From Lepraria neglecta (lineage: Eukaryota; Ascomycota; Lecanoromycetes; Lecanorales; Stereocaulaceae), in assembly GCA_033220425.1 (NCBI GenBank), contig CM065647.1, positions 558,001 to 622,000 of the forward strand: 64,000 nucleotides of DNA, written 5' to 3'. The notes beneath the pieces are model-generated. The model saw only the letters and a program-made list of their open reading frames with translations. It made no database searches and had not been told where the DNA came from. A program made the position numbers and the translations under genes. Positions 10,483-21,239 of this stretch are shown in pieces. Every line of letters begins with the position of its first letter. Within the stretch, counting starts at the first letter, position 1.

Positions 10483-10874
10483 AAAGTAACGAGTGCTTCA
10501 TTCAGACTGGTCAGGCGTTACTAGGCGCCATCATGCAAGGTCTTGCGTGCTGGGAAGCTAGGGATTCATGTTTAGCGTTGCAAGTGACAACTATAAGAGA
10601 CGAAGAACATGATAGCATATGATTGAAGGACAAGGTGACTACGCATGCATGACCAGGATGGCACTCGAGAATCATAGAATAATCTCTCAGTTCTTTTTTT
10701 CGGCATAGGTAGTAGTATAGCGTCTTCGACAGGAAATTCACCTTCAGATTATTCACCACCTTCGGACTATTCAATTACTAAGTATTCACCTTCATAGCGT
10801 TCACCTCTGAAGTATTCATCTCCCAAACATTCACCCCCCCCCAGCCCTCACATACCTCACGAAACCCCCTTTCC
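10483..10874. other. Intergenic region between convergent genes
   Basis: This region lies between the 3' ends of the PARP-E2 gene and the AAA ATPase gene. It contains an irregular array of tattcacctt-like units (about 10733-10850) followed by a run of ten C (10837-10846). No gene was seen. Confidence 0.5.
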
Positions 10875-12403
10875 CTAGTCCAACTCTTCCCTTAACGTCT
10901 TCACCACCTTCTTCATCTCCCTCCACAGCACATATCTATCCAAATCACCATCCTCACCCTCCAGCGCTCCAACATTGTCCCAACAATGGGCATGATACCA
11001 AGCCGGGCAAGAAGTCAAGCCGCCATGATAAGCAAGTTGAGGAACAATAGCACCCTTGCTCCTTTCATTATCCCTGCACCATCCATTGCTAGCATGTTTT
11101 TCTTCCTCATCATCATCATCCTCCTCCTCACCAGCATTGGCAATAGCCAAGAGCGCGGCTACGAATGCTTCTTGGATGTATGCAAAGCTGAATCCCTTAG
11201 TGATCGATGCAATAGCTTTGTTTAGCTTCTCTGGGAACTCGATGTTCTCGTTATCCTGCAGTTTCTCCCGCCAATACTCACAATATTGCACTCTCTGATC
11301 CATATTTGGGTCCGGGAAGAGGTATTTCCTATCGAACCTGCTTGGTCTTTTGCTGATTCCTGGGTCTAATCTCTCGAGGTGGTTCGTGCTTCCTACCATG
11401 AGAATGCCATCGTTCTCTTGTAAGCCATCAACTTCGTTGAGGAAGTAGCTGCGGATATCATCGGAGACCATGCTGTCCAGATCTTCGAAGACAAGGCAGC
11501 AGGGAGCCTGGTTTCGCGCCTTGCTAAAGATTTGTTTGATGGAGTATTCCGGGCCGACGTAGCTGGAGAGGGAACGGACGTAGAGGGTTGGGATGGGGTC
11601 GGGGCGGTCGTAGAGGGAGTGTATGATTGCTTTAATGGAGATACTGAGCACCTGTCAGCAACGCCCGTTGAAGATGACGTGATCTAAGGAACGTACGTCT
11701 TGCCGTTCCCAGGCGGTCCATAATAAATTATGCCTCTCTTCCAAGGCACCTTCAACTTCTTATACCGCTCCTCCGAATTGAAGAACTTGTTCACTTCTCC
11801 AATAAGCGACTTCTTCATCTCCGGATCCAGAATCACGTCATCCCAACTGGATCTCTGAATACTCTGCCACAGTTGCGCGCTAGCTTGCCAATAACCACCG
11901 TCAAAGACCAAGACCTTATTGTGTATATCAGTCTGGTACTTATATGCCTCTAGCATGAGTCTATCATTCGACTCGGCAGAACCCAGCAGAAAGCTTGTGA
12001 ACGTGAAGTATGGCCCATCCTGCCCCTGCACGGTATAAAGTATGTACTCTTCATCCCTCCACTTGTATAGGAATTTCCCAAAATCCACTCCATCATATAG
12101 GAATCCTGTGTCCCCGTCTCGCCTCCTCAAAGGAGCCATGTAAGTTCGATGTCTCAGGTTCTCGGGCACAGGGCCGTCTGAATCGACGGGCGTTGCTGTG
12201 GCATGGCCTGCGGCTGCGTAGCTTAGGAAGTCGCAGGAGCCGGTGACGGTGAGGTGGAGCTGTGGATATTGCTTGCGGACAGCCTCGGCGATTACTTCGT
12301 CGGTGTTCACGCGTGGTTCTGAGGAATGGTGGAAATATTCGTGATAGGGTCCATCGCGGGCTTTGGATGGCCGCAATGGCATGTTGCTTGGAAGGAGATG
12401 CAT
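10875..12403 (-). CDS. AAA-family ATPase, BCS1-like core, ~491 aa
   Basis: Two exons on the minus strand, 12403-11697 and 11643-10875, joined across a 53-bp intron. The junction restores GPPGNGKT-ISIKAIIH, the Walker A motif and following helix. The N-terminal half (about 1-200) is specific to a fungal subfamily and has no membrane segment that I can see. The ATPase core shows Walker A (about 229-236), Walker B CCLVFEDLDSM (about 283), a sensor-1-like VGSTNH and the arginine-rich SRFDRKYLFPDP. This core type is shared with the mitochondrial chaperone Bcs1. However, the Bcs1 import and transmembrane segment is not evident, so a mitochondrial role should not be assumed. Acidic runs near the C-terminus (EEEDDDDEEE) are likely disordered. 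Confidence 0.8.
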
Positions 12404-13036
12404 TGTTGGCTGGATAGAGCAGTAGGGGATATACTTCTTCTGAATTCAATGGAAAAGAGTCAAAGAGACGGTACAATGAAGGAGAGCAACTGATATGAAG
12501 GTAGGAGACATATCCAACTTAGCTTGAGTACAATGCTTATTATAACTTGGAGTGGGGCGCAGTAAAGGCTGCAGCCTGCAGGCCCGCAACGAGGGGTCTG
12601 TGGCCAACAGAGGGCATCCATGCTGTTTCGAGCGTGTTTCAGGCAGATAGTCGGCCCTCACATCAGTCAGATTGGCAAAGCCACGTTGCTTGTGCGGATG
12701 TGGATGAAGATCTAGGAGGGAGAGAGGGTTAGGCCTAAATCTCGCCTAGAGCTTTAGGGGTGTTTGCCCGGGAACCTGCCCGAGATCCTCCTTGATGCCT
12801 CTGCTCGGGACCTTACGATCTTCCTGTTGGACTCGGGATAACCCTATTTTGCAGTCCGCATCAGAAGATCAATACCTGATGCTGTAGCCATTTCTTGGAA
12901 GGGTTGGTGCTGCTACTGTCATAGTTTGGGGGATTTTGGCCCGGGTTTTGGAAAAAGTCTAGAATACACTCTTTTGTTGTGGCTGGGTGAAAATAAAGAA
13001 ATCGCCATGTGACAGAGACATTGACCTGACATCTTG
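12404..13036. other. Intergenic region
   Basis: This is the upstream region of the AAA ATPase gene and the 3' flank of the Hsp70-like fragment. No gene, tRNA or repeat was recognised. Confidence 0.4.
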
Positions 13037-13843
13037 CTACCACCCGTCTTCATCCCTCCATTGATAACACTCTCTGGACTCGATACAGCCGCCTGGAGAC
13101 TCCATAGCTCTCTTCACTATCTTAGCCGCACCTCGCGCTGCAGCAGAAACCGGGTCGATAATGGTGTGACCGAAGACAAGGTCACTGCTATCCTGATGGT
13201 CATGGTCCTGTTCCATGTATTCTCCATCGAGGCTTTGATAGTGGAGGTTCGACGCATTGCTTAAGCAGTCCTGAAGGACCCGTAAAAAATCCCTATCCTT
13301 AGCACGATCGCCGATAAGGATTACCCTCGTGGGAAACATACCCGATGATTCTAGAAGGCTTTGAGTGCGTGCACAGATCTCCATCCAGTATGCATCCTCG
13401 CCCACCTGCAAGCGAAAGGCAGACTTGCTACCGAGATCAGAGCTGCCGTAGATGAAGTCCTCGTCCTTGATGTTGAGACTTCCTTCGAAGACCCACATTA
13501 TCTGCGCGCTGTAGACTAGGTCCGTATATTCGAGTGCTAGTAGATTGCCACTTTTCATGGCATTTCCTTCTTCAATGCATAAAGAGGGTCGGCGGTAGTG
13601 CTGACAGATGCCTATACCGTACGCTGCTGGAGCTGCAAAGGCTGTACTGGTATTGCGATCCCATCCTTCATCTACGATGGACAATCCAGCCACCCTGACT
13701 GCCTCTGAGAATAACCAAGTCTGACTTTGCGACAGTGCAAGAGGCTGAGAGATTCCGGTCATATTCAAAGGTGCTAGGAAAATTGCATCAGCGGCAGCTT
13801 GAAGTTTCTTAACCATGGAGCGAAGGATCTCGATGTCTGAACG
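13037..13843 (-). pseudogene. C-terminal part of an Hsp70/actin-like ATPase-domain protein
   Basis: An open frame of 259 aa runs from an ATG at 13816 to a stop at 13037 and can be read back to about 13843 (SDIEILRS). It ends with a pattern common to a large fungal family of Hsp70-related proteins: ...IIDPVSAAARGAAKIVKRA followed by GCIES and a Trp-containing tail. Family members are usually 500-600 aa with an N-terminal GIDFGTT-type phosphate-binding loop. That loop and the rest of the N-terminal half are not present upstream in any frame I could follow. It is therefore most likely a 5'-truncated relic. A short expressed protein is less likely. Confidence 0.5.
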
Positions 13844-15040
13844 CTAGGACCTGTAGTGGGCCATAACAATGAGGTCCTTTCGGGTGGTCAACAGGGGCTT
13901 CAAGGTCGCATTTCATCCATCTTAATAAACTTTGCAATCCAAAAGTTCGCCGAGCCCTTGCCAGGCTTTGCACCAAGTTTTTTGTGCCGGTGGATTGCTG
14001 TGACGCTGTATTAACACAACACTTATCGATCTCAACAGGGACAAGATGGTCAACCTACGGATGGACTAATATCTAGCTCCATGGCTCTGAATAAATTGCT
14101 CGCGGTTTCTTCAGACTGCCTTCAGCTACCAGAGCTCGAGAGCGCTCAGCGTCATGGAGAAGCCGCAACATTAAATCCTAGTAGGCTTGATTACCCTCTA
14201 CTTTCCCCAGTCCGCCATTACGACCGTTCTAGTGGTGTAATGCGATTGTTCTAGAGTGATCCAGTCAGACTCATCGCAATTTAGAGGAATCTGTACAGAT
14301 GCATGAAGTCGACAATGACTCACGCATAGCTAAAAGAGAAGTCGATGGCAATGCCTGGATTGAAGACCAATTCGGGTGTCACGCAGCCATTGCACAGCCT
14401 AGCTGCAAAGACATAACTAGCCTGGAGAAATAATGATACAGATACAAAGAATGCTGCTCTCAAGAATGATTTCATCGTGTAGTTCTTCTAGAATCGGACA
14501 ATCGAACAGCACCTCTAGAAGATTGCAGAAAAAAAGACGTGCAGAGAAATGAAGCGAAGATGACTGTTTTTGCGAGATGGCTGTGAACATATTCCATTTG
14601 TAGTAGCCTAGAATCTTTGCCCACATGTAAGATTGTGTCTAGCTCTTTTTAATTGGACGGGAGTCGTAGGATTTCTCAATCCTTTGTGCCCCTCTTTCCA
14701 TCCTAGCTCGTCAGCCGCGACTTCCTCATGCTGAACATGCGAAAGCAAAGACCAGTAGTCGTTGAAGGCGAGCGATACATAGAGGGTAGAAGTGATAATC
14801 TTCAGCAGAGAGCTTGCCCAAAGTAAGAGCATGCTCGAGAGAGCCCTAGCCGATGAATACCCGGCTAGCGCCATAGGATAGTCCAGAATTGCATCATGAT
14901 GATTGCTCACTCGTAAACGTTTGCATTCCTGACCAGCAGATAAGAAGCTCAGGGCTCAGAATCTGTTGATGTGTCAAGAGACCTTACTTCGGCGGAAGTG
15001 AAGAGAAGTCGAAGCCCAAGAACCTGTGTTATCGGTAACC
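13844..15040. other. Intergenic region
   Basis: Short open frames here (for example 14608-14910 and 14417-14626 on the minus strand) show no recognisable domain. The last ~100 bp serve as the upstream region of the DJ-1 type gene. Confidence 0.4.
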
Positions 15041-16017
15041 ATGTCTCCCAAGGTGGCGTTTTTGATGGCCAACTATGGGCACGACCCTACAGGTGAGGCT
15101 AGACAAGGCCACAACGCTTCGAAGTGTACTTACAAGGCCGCTCAGAAACTGCCATTCCTTATACAGAGTTCAAAAAGGCCGGCTTTGAGATTGACTTTGT
15201 TACTGAGAAAGGAAATATGCCTGAGTGTGATGCCAAAATGCTTACCGGCATGACGCAGAAGCTACTTGTAGGTTCTTTGTTTTCATGGTGTTTTGGAACA
15301 CGTCTAATACATCCTTCTTCCATCAAAGGGTGCTACCAAGGATGCTGTCGACCAGTACAACGCAATGAAAGAAGACATGAAGACCATAAAAGCAAAAGCC
15401 TGGACGGATGAAGGATTTACGCTCGAACCCTATGATCTTGTCTTCCTTCCAGGGGGGCACGAGAAAGGAGTTGTCCAAGTGATCAACTCGCCCGTGACTC
15501 ATCGGCTCATGGTAGACTACTTCCCAAAGACGCGGAAACCTTCGAAGAAGAACGTTTCAGCAATCTGTCACGGCGTGATGGTACTTTCGGAGTCTTCCCT
15601 TCCCAATGGCAAAAGTGTGCTTCATGATGCCACGACAACAGCGCTCCCTGGTTTCATGGAGCAGGGCATCTTCTGGGCAACAAGAGCTTTCCTTGGGGAT
15701 TATTACAAGACATATGGTGCGGGATCTGACAGTGTTCAGACCAGCGTAATGGCTTTGGTGTCCTTTCTGATTGGCTCTGCCCTGACAATCTTGATAGGTT
15801 GAAAAGCGTCTGGATGATCCGTCCAAGCAGTACTTCAACAGTCTAGGCTCCAGCCCGTAAGTCTTACCCTGAAAACATCTAATACTTGATGGCTAATTTG
15901 TGTAGCTTCATTCGTGAGGATGAAACTTACAATTATATTAGCGGACGCTTTCCTCCTGATGCTGCACTACTGGCCGAGAAAACTATTACACTTGTGCAGA
16001 AGAGCGTTGGCTCTTGA
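15041..16017 (+). CDS. DJ-1/PfpI family protein, Hsp31-like, ~256 aa
   Basis: Five exons are inferred: 15041-15092, 15137-15267, 15329-15745, 15798-15856 and 15906-16017. Each intron is 44-62 bp, GT-AG and frame-preserving. The protein begins with PKVAFLMANYGHDPTG and has the Hsp31-type insert ETAIPYTEFKKAGFEIDFVT. The nucleophile elbow is NVSAICHGVMVL, with the catalytic Cys followed by His, and the upstream acidic site is DLVFLPGGHEKG. The family includes glutathione-independent glyoxalases and stress chaperones that detoxify methylglyoxal. The C-terminal exon (FIREDETYNYISGRFPPDAA) matches the usual family ending. It probably acts in the cytosol in the stress response. The short intact exons argue for a functional gene. 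Confidence 0.85.
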
Positions 16018-17070
16018 GTATATACGGGTAACTATAATGCTGGTCACTGCCACCGAATCGAGTTCTTTCTTGTGTCTTTTCAGATCAGAGGCCAGGGTTT
16101 TGACAAGTGTTGCGGTCAAGATACCCTCTGGCGTTCAAATCCTGAAGTATTGTGATCGAATGACCTCATTTCCTATGGGCTCCTTGTTTGTGATGGACTA
16201 CTCGAAGAAGTTGATAGCTAATCATAGGTCCTCAGCTCCGAGTATGTACGGGCCCACCAGTAACTGTACCAAGCGGTGAGACGTGTGGCCCCTGAATCCT
16301 GCGCTCTTATCGTGATTAATGCTCATCATGCGTCCATGAGGCAACAGAATCGCACGGTCAGTTGCCGTAGCACCTCGATTTCCGAGTCGTCGGAGTCCAA
16401 TCCAGGCCTCTGCGCCTCACCGCTGGACATGGGTATTGGGCCAATACGATTTTCTAATTGCGCCCAAAGACGCCAAGCTGAGACAAAGCCATCGTCTGAT
16501 TCCTTTTTGAGCCAGACTTCGCAAGCAAAGTCACGCGCCTCACAGCCTTTCAAACCGGCCAAGGCCGGATTGGCTTGGCGAGAGGGTCAGACTGGGGTTT
16601 ATACTTTGGCCCCCGGAATGCCGGCCCTATACCTCTCGGGCCAAAGGACTCTCAGTTTCTCAGTTTCTCAATTTCTCAAATGTCATGATCAGTGCACACG
16701 AGCGCAATGAGGAAAACCCCCCTGTACGAATAGAATCATCTTGGAAACAGCCATCACCACTATCTCAGTAACGTTATGGTATAGAGCGTCTACTTTCTCG
16801 TGCTCCCGTCGTATGCTTTGGCGCCATATTTTTAAGTTCTGAGGCTGAGATGCTTCGACTTCCCGAAAGCCAAGCCAATTTCATTACAGTAAATCGTGCC
16901 GAGATGAGATGGATTCCTCTTCATTTTAGCTCCTCTGGAACAATTATTTTCCATATTAATAGCTCGTCCCACGGTCTCTACAGTCCTCTCCCTTAAGCAC
17001 ATTGCACATCTACCAAACAGACATCTAATACCAACCCCAACACTTACTACACCTACCAACCACAGCAACC
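16018..17070. other. Intergenic region
   Basis: No gene was recognised. A small tandem repeat of tcagtttc units lies at 16651-16680. The last ~100 bp before 17071 form a C/T/A-rich leader typical of highly expressed fungal genes. Confidence 0.4.
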
Positions 17071-17546
17071 ATGCTCTTCACACGCGCCTTCATCGTCTCC
17101 GCCCTCGCAGCCCTGGCCAGTGCCCAAGCAGCCACCACTGTCAGCCCGGCTCAAGTATGTACTACCCTCTCCTCCCCCTCTAAGGTAGCTAACAACCCAC
17201 CAAGGAATCAAAAGCTGTCAACGACCTCTCATCCTACCTAAACGCCCTGACCACCGACCCGGGCTACACAGCGGCTGTCGCCGCCTTCGCAACCGCGGTC
17301 CCCTCGGACGTGCTCTCCGAGATCGAAGACAACCCAGATGGATACTTCCAGTCCGCCTTTACTGCCACTGCGCTTCCTACATGGTTCACTGCCCTCCCTA
17401 GCAGTGCCCAAAGCTTCTTCTCCAGCGTTGGTGCTGCTGAGATCAGTATTGTGAGCAAGGATGTGAAAGGCCCCGCGCCTACAAATGCTGTTAAGGTTGG
17501 TGGTGCGGTGTTGGCTGCTGGTGGTGCTGTTTTGGCGTTGTTGTAA
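17071..17546 (+). CDS. Small secreted, probably GPI-anchored protein, 141 aa
   Basis: Two exons (17071-17154 and 17205-17546) are separated by a 50-bp intron. Residues 1-18 form a signal peptide (MLFTRAFIVSALAALASA). The mature part is short, has no cysteine pattern and is rich in Ala/Ser/Thr/Pro. It contains a helical segment DPGYTAAVAAFATAVPSDVL. The C-terminus is a hydrophobic tail (VGGAVLAAGGAVLALL) preceded by small residues, which fits a GPI attachment signal. This layout is common among fungal cell-wall and surface proteins of unknown function. No catalytic motif is visible. Confidence 0.75.
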
Positions 17547-18518
17547 GCGGATATGTAGCGGAGGATGGCATGGCGATGGCGGTTTGGTGATGGATTATTC
17601 CCCTGAACAGCCTTGAGGCTTACAAACACTGAGATGTGCGTTATGATGGTATGGCGAAAGTGGTTTGGTGCTTACCTCGTTGTTAATACCAAGCGATGGC
17701 GCTTGCGTAGCTAGGACTAATCATCATATGTTACTCAAGTCCCACGAATCTACATGGAATGACCTTGCGACAATTGATCCTCGGGGGGAAAAAACAAGCT
17801 CGATGAAGTCCTTCGACGCGTGCGCTATAGTGTGTTTATTGATCCCCAGCCAAGGCTTACTTTAATTTGGCATGGGAGATACAGCACATGCCACAACAAT
17901 TTTCTACGTTTCAAAACTCATAAAATAGTACCTTAGTGGTACGGCAAAGTCACAAGAGTCTTGGCATTTTGATATTTCAGGGGCTCACACCTCCACTTCT
18001 GCCTTACTCCACGAGCCTCCGAAAGAACAGATCTAATTGGAAAGAAGAGAAATTTGATTCATTGGAACAAATGAGTATGAATTTTTCGTATGCCAAGCTA
18101 TTTCACGAGAAGAAATTTGTAGCTAGGTGCGCCACCCTTCGTTAGGTTCTCGAGATGTAAGGCATGAACTTCAGCTGCTTTTTCCGTACAAACATCCGCT
18201 TCTAAATCAATTCTTGGAATGGATGTTTTAGGTGCTGCCTTACGAGGTATAGCCCTAGTAACCAAAACCGTGATTGTATTCCTCTTCCCCTTCCACGCCG
18301 TCGCTTAGCGAGCTTCAGCTGAGTGCATACGTACTTTACTCAACGCCTCTGACTTTAAGAAAGATAATCTGACTATCTTATGGCGAGACTGTATACAGTC
18401 TTAATTAACGGCTATTACAATCACTATAGGCTTCCTCAACTTCTACCACGGCCTAATCAAGAAAAAAAAACTATCTCATTCTTCTACAGTTACAATCAAA
18501 CTTCAAGGCTGACCTCGT
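17547..18518. other. Intergenic region
   Basis: No gene was supported. The 3' part (about 18380-18518) runs into the decayed membrane-protein gene, but the reading frame before the ATG at 18519 is not clearly coding. Confidence 0.4.
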
Positions 18519-19129
18519 ATGTTCGTACTCAAAGGCGCTCTAGTAAGCGGCATAACAGCCAGCGCCTTTACATGGCCTACCCTCCCACCAACCCTCTAGC
18601 CCGTCTACGCCCTCTGGTACAGCAGCCTAACCCTCTCCCTAACCTCCATCAGCGCGGCCACGCAACAAGCAGTAGCGCTCTACCGGCTCAGCAGCGTTCC
18701 CAACAACCTCCTCCAAATCCGTAGACTGTTAGGCGATGAGATAAGTACAAACACAGGTCTTGTTGAGCCGCGGCTTTGGCAGTTGTATATATGGCAGATC
18801 CTGCTGCTGTTGCTTAATACGGGGATTTATGCTTTTGTTATTGGCTTGGCTGTTTTGCTTTGGAGTGCTGCGATGAGTGTGAGTTATGTGTGGGGTGCGA
18901 ATGAGACAAAGGTTTGTGGAGTTTCTAGTTTTGAGGAGGTATACTGATTGTGGTGTAGGTTGCGACTGTCTTTACTATTATATTAGGGGTATCTGTTGCG
19001 AATTATGCTATTTCGACTATTGGGATATATCGTCAAATCCGCAAGATTCAGAGACGATATTCAAGCCAGCATCTACGTAGACTACCAACATGCCTCAACT
19101 CGATGAATGTTTTGGAAGGAGAGTCCTAG
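18519..19129 (+). pseudogene. Decayed multi-pass membrane protein, relative of the 21240-22245 gene
   Basis: The frame starts MFVLKGALVSGITASAF, is interrupted by UAG at 18597-18599, then continues in the same frame through LWYSSLTLSLTSISAATQQ, a short linker, and hydrophobic helices QLYIWQILLLLLNTGIYAF and GLAVLLWSA. A plausible 47-bp intron (18912-18958) joins VATVFTIILGVSVANYAIST and a basic tail. The two pairs of membrane segments and the S-A-x-x-Q-x-A-x-L motif resemble the intact gene downstream. The N-terminal soluble part found in that gene is missing here. One CAG-to-TAG change explains the stop. Function is unknown. Confidence 0.5.
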
Positions 19130-19368
19130 GCGGAAAATCTAAGAGGCACCCTGATACGGCGTAGATATCTCGCGGTTGCTGTGTCATTGCATTAGCGGGT
19201 GTGAACGCTTTGGCTGGACGGCACGTCAACATGTGCTTCTGTGCGCCCTGATGTGGTACTTTGCATATTAAGCTTCTATTCATTTACTGCCCAGATTGAC
19301 AGCTTCATGCACCTCTGTAATTGCCGGATCTTCCAAGTCTAGCCATTATGCAAACCTCTTATCCAAGG

Positions 19369-20223
19369 TCACATAATTGTACACAAATCCCTCTCCTCTC
19401 CCATCTCCCACCTCAAAGCAGCACTTCTCTCCCTTCTAACCTGGTCCCAATGCCTATCCTCCTTACGTCTATCCCATTCCGGTCGCATGCGCACACCTAT
19501 CATGTAACTCATATCATAGTCCATCAGATCTGGCGGAGGAAGTTCGTAGAGGGGCACTGCATGTCCTCCTCTAGAGTCCATAGAATCCAGTGGTCCTTGA
19601 TTGGGCGTCCACGGGTACATAGGCTGTTGTTGCGGTACTTGGAAAGCAGGCGGAAAAGGTTGCAATGGCATCGGGGTATTCGGCCATTGGTTCAGAAGGG
19701 GTGGTGGAGGTGCTGATTGGATGTACAGAGGAGCAGAATATTGCTGCTGAGGGCTCATGTGCCCAGAGTGTGGTGGGGAAGGTGCAAAATTAGGCTAGTA
19801 CTGAGGGGGAGCGTAGCCTAGGTACTATTCATACCGATTATTTAGGAAGGGAGGCGCATGCTGGTTATGCGGGTATATCCTGGCATCGTTGAATGCGAGA
19901 TTCGGATGGGAGTTTGCATTCTGTCTTTGTGCGGGTCTCTGGATTTTTCTGGGGCCAAATTGCATCGGACTGGTGCCACTTTGGGCCCGCGAAGTATTGA
20001 TTATTCGTACAGCTTCAGTGTAATTACCCCTCGCATCCTTGAGGGCCTGGTCTAGTCTCTCAGGATCTTCATCCGGGAAGGTTTCAGTAAGTTGGGCGAG
20101 CTTTTCCTGGTCATTGCGAGAAGACCGGGACAGATATTGACGAATGTGTGAGAAGGGCATTGCTCCACTTTCTGCGCTCAGCCGCGGAAACACATTCAAC
20201 AAATAGCCTTGGTGCAGCACCAA
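19369..20223 (-). pseudogene. CUE-like ubiquitin-binding protein interrupted by two in-frame UAG codons
   Basis: One frame runs from 20223 to 19369. It encodes an N-terminal CUE-like helix bundle (DQEKLAQLTETFPDEDPERL, then QALKDARGNYTEAVRIINTS), a linker rich in Gln/Asn/Pro, and a C-terminal charged helix (RPEWDRRKEDRHWDQVRRER). UAG codons at 19827-19825 and 19797-19795 interrupt it. The sequence between and after them keeps the same frame and the same Tyr/Gln/Pro-rich style, so only point changes separate it from a ~284-codon gene. CUE domains bind ubiquitin. It is either a young pseudogene or a gene read through by editing or readthrough. An upstream first exon cannot be excluded. Confidence 0.6.
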
Positions 20224-20551
20224 ACTTGATTACCTTGGATACAGAGACGGATTTCGAAGTATATTCTTAGGATGCGATCAACTCACTGCTCTTGTACGGG
20301 CCTGGAAGGGCGGCGGCAGAGCAGGCTTCCCGTCTCTGCCAAATGTGGTCGTGCAGATGCATTAGCGCCGGTGGCGCTCATGCGGGTAAGACTGAATGCA
20401 TCGTTTGACCTCTTCTTGTCTGGCCTGCTATAGTGCTAAACTACATCCCGGCGTGGTGAAACTCCCTACGTAATGAAATTTCGTCATGATATATTGAGGT
20501 TCGACGCTTTAAGCTCTTCATCTAACCTACTATCTAATAAGTCATGTATTT
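20224..20551. other. Intergenic region
   Basis: This is the upstream flank of the CUE-like gene. Nothing recognised. Confidence 0.35.
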
Positions 20552-20723
20552 CTTAATGATCTCGGGGCATTTTCCCAGGTATAAGTGCCATCATCATTCA
20601 GAATTACTACGAGCGTGGTTCATTTTACGCTCGATTACTTTGACTGGTGCGTAGATACCATTTCAAAAGCTACTCCCGTATGTAAAGGTACTTCTGTAAG
20701 AAATATGCAAGTTCGAGAATACC
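20552..20723 (+). repeat. ~300-bp repeat, copy A (internally shortened)
   Basis: It begins atgatctcggggcattttcc and contains cattttacgctcgattactt. It then jumps to the terminal part (tatgtaaaggtacttctgta, gttcgagaatacctt), lacking the middle present in copies B and C. Confidence 0.55.
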
Positions 20724-20730
20724 TTGTTTC

Positions 20731-21040
20731 ATGATCTTCGGGGATTTATCTCGACATAGGTACCATTACTATTGAAAATCACCGTACGCGTGGTACATTT
20801 TACGCTCGATCGCTTTGACCTTTATGTAGATGCTGTCTCAGAAGCTGCGCCGGTGCGCGACCAGATATGGCCCAGGGTGCAATCTAAGACTTGAGCCTTA
20901 CATTAAATATACACATATCTTGCCATAGCGATTGAGAGCCTTATTAATTCCGGTTCACGCTTTGTATCAGCCTATTTGATGTATGTAAAGTACTTCTGTG
21001 CCGGAGCTAGTATTTTAAGTCCGAATACCGATTGAAATAC
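20731..21040 (+). repeat. ~300-bp repeat, copy B
   Basis: It follows copy A directly, in the same orientation. Shared anchors are cattttacgctcgatcgctt near 20796, gcaatctaagacttg near 20879, acacatatcttgcc near 20911 and tatgtaaagtacttctgtg near 20982. Identity to copy C by eye is about two thirds, so the copies are old. No open frame, no obvious inverted ends and no clean target duplication were found. Confidence 0.55.
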
Positions 21041-21239
21041 CTTGGCTGTAAAGTGTCTTTCACCACTTAATACCGCCAAGTTCTTTTGCATTCCATGCTG
21101 TTCCATTTTTTCAGCAGATAATGTGGGGGCATGCACTTGCAGCTATCTTTTTCTTCGTCTCTCGATCTTCATCGTTACGCTGTGCGATTGGAGGAACTCG
21201 TCTGTTGCGTAAATCTGACTCGAACTTTCACTCTCCATA

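Noticed and set aside
16080-16280. tRNA-like ggcgttcaaatcc word near 16131
   Set aside because: No matching acceptor stem, D-arm or anticodon arm could be laid out around it.
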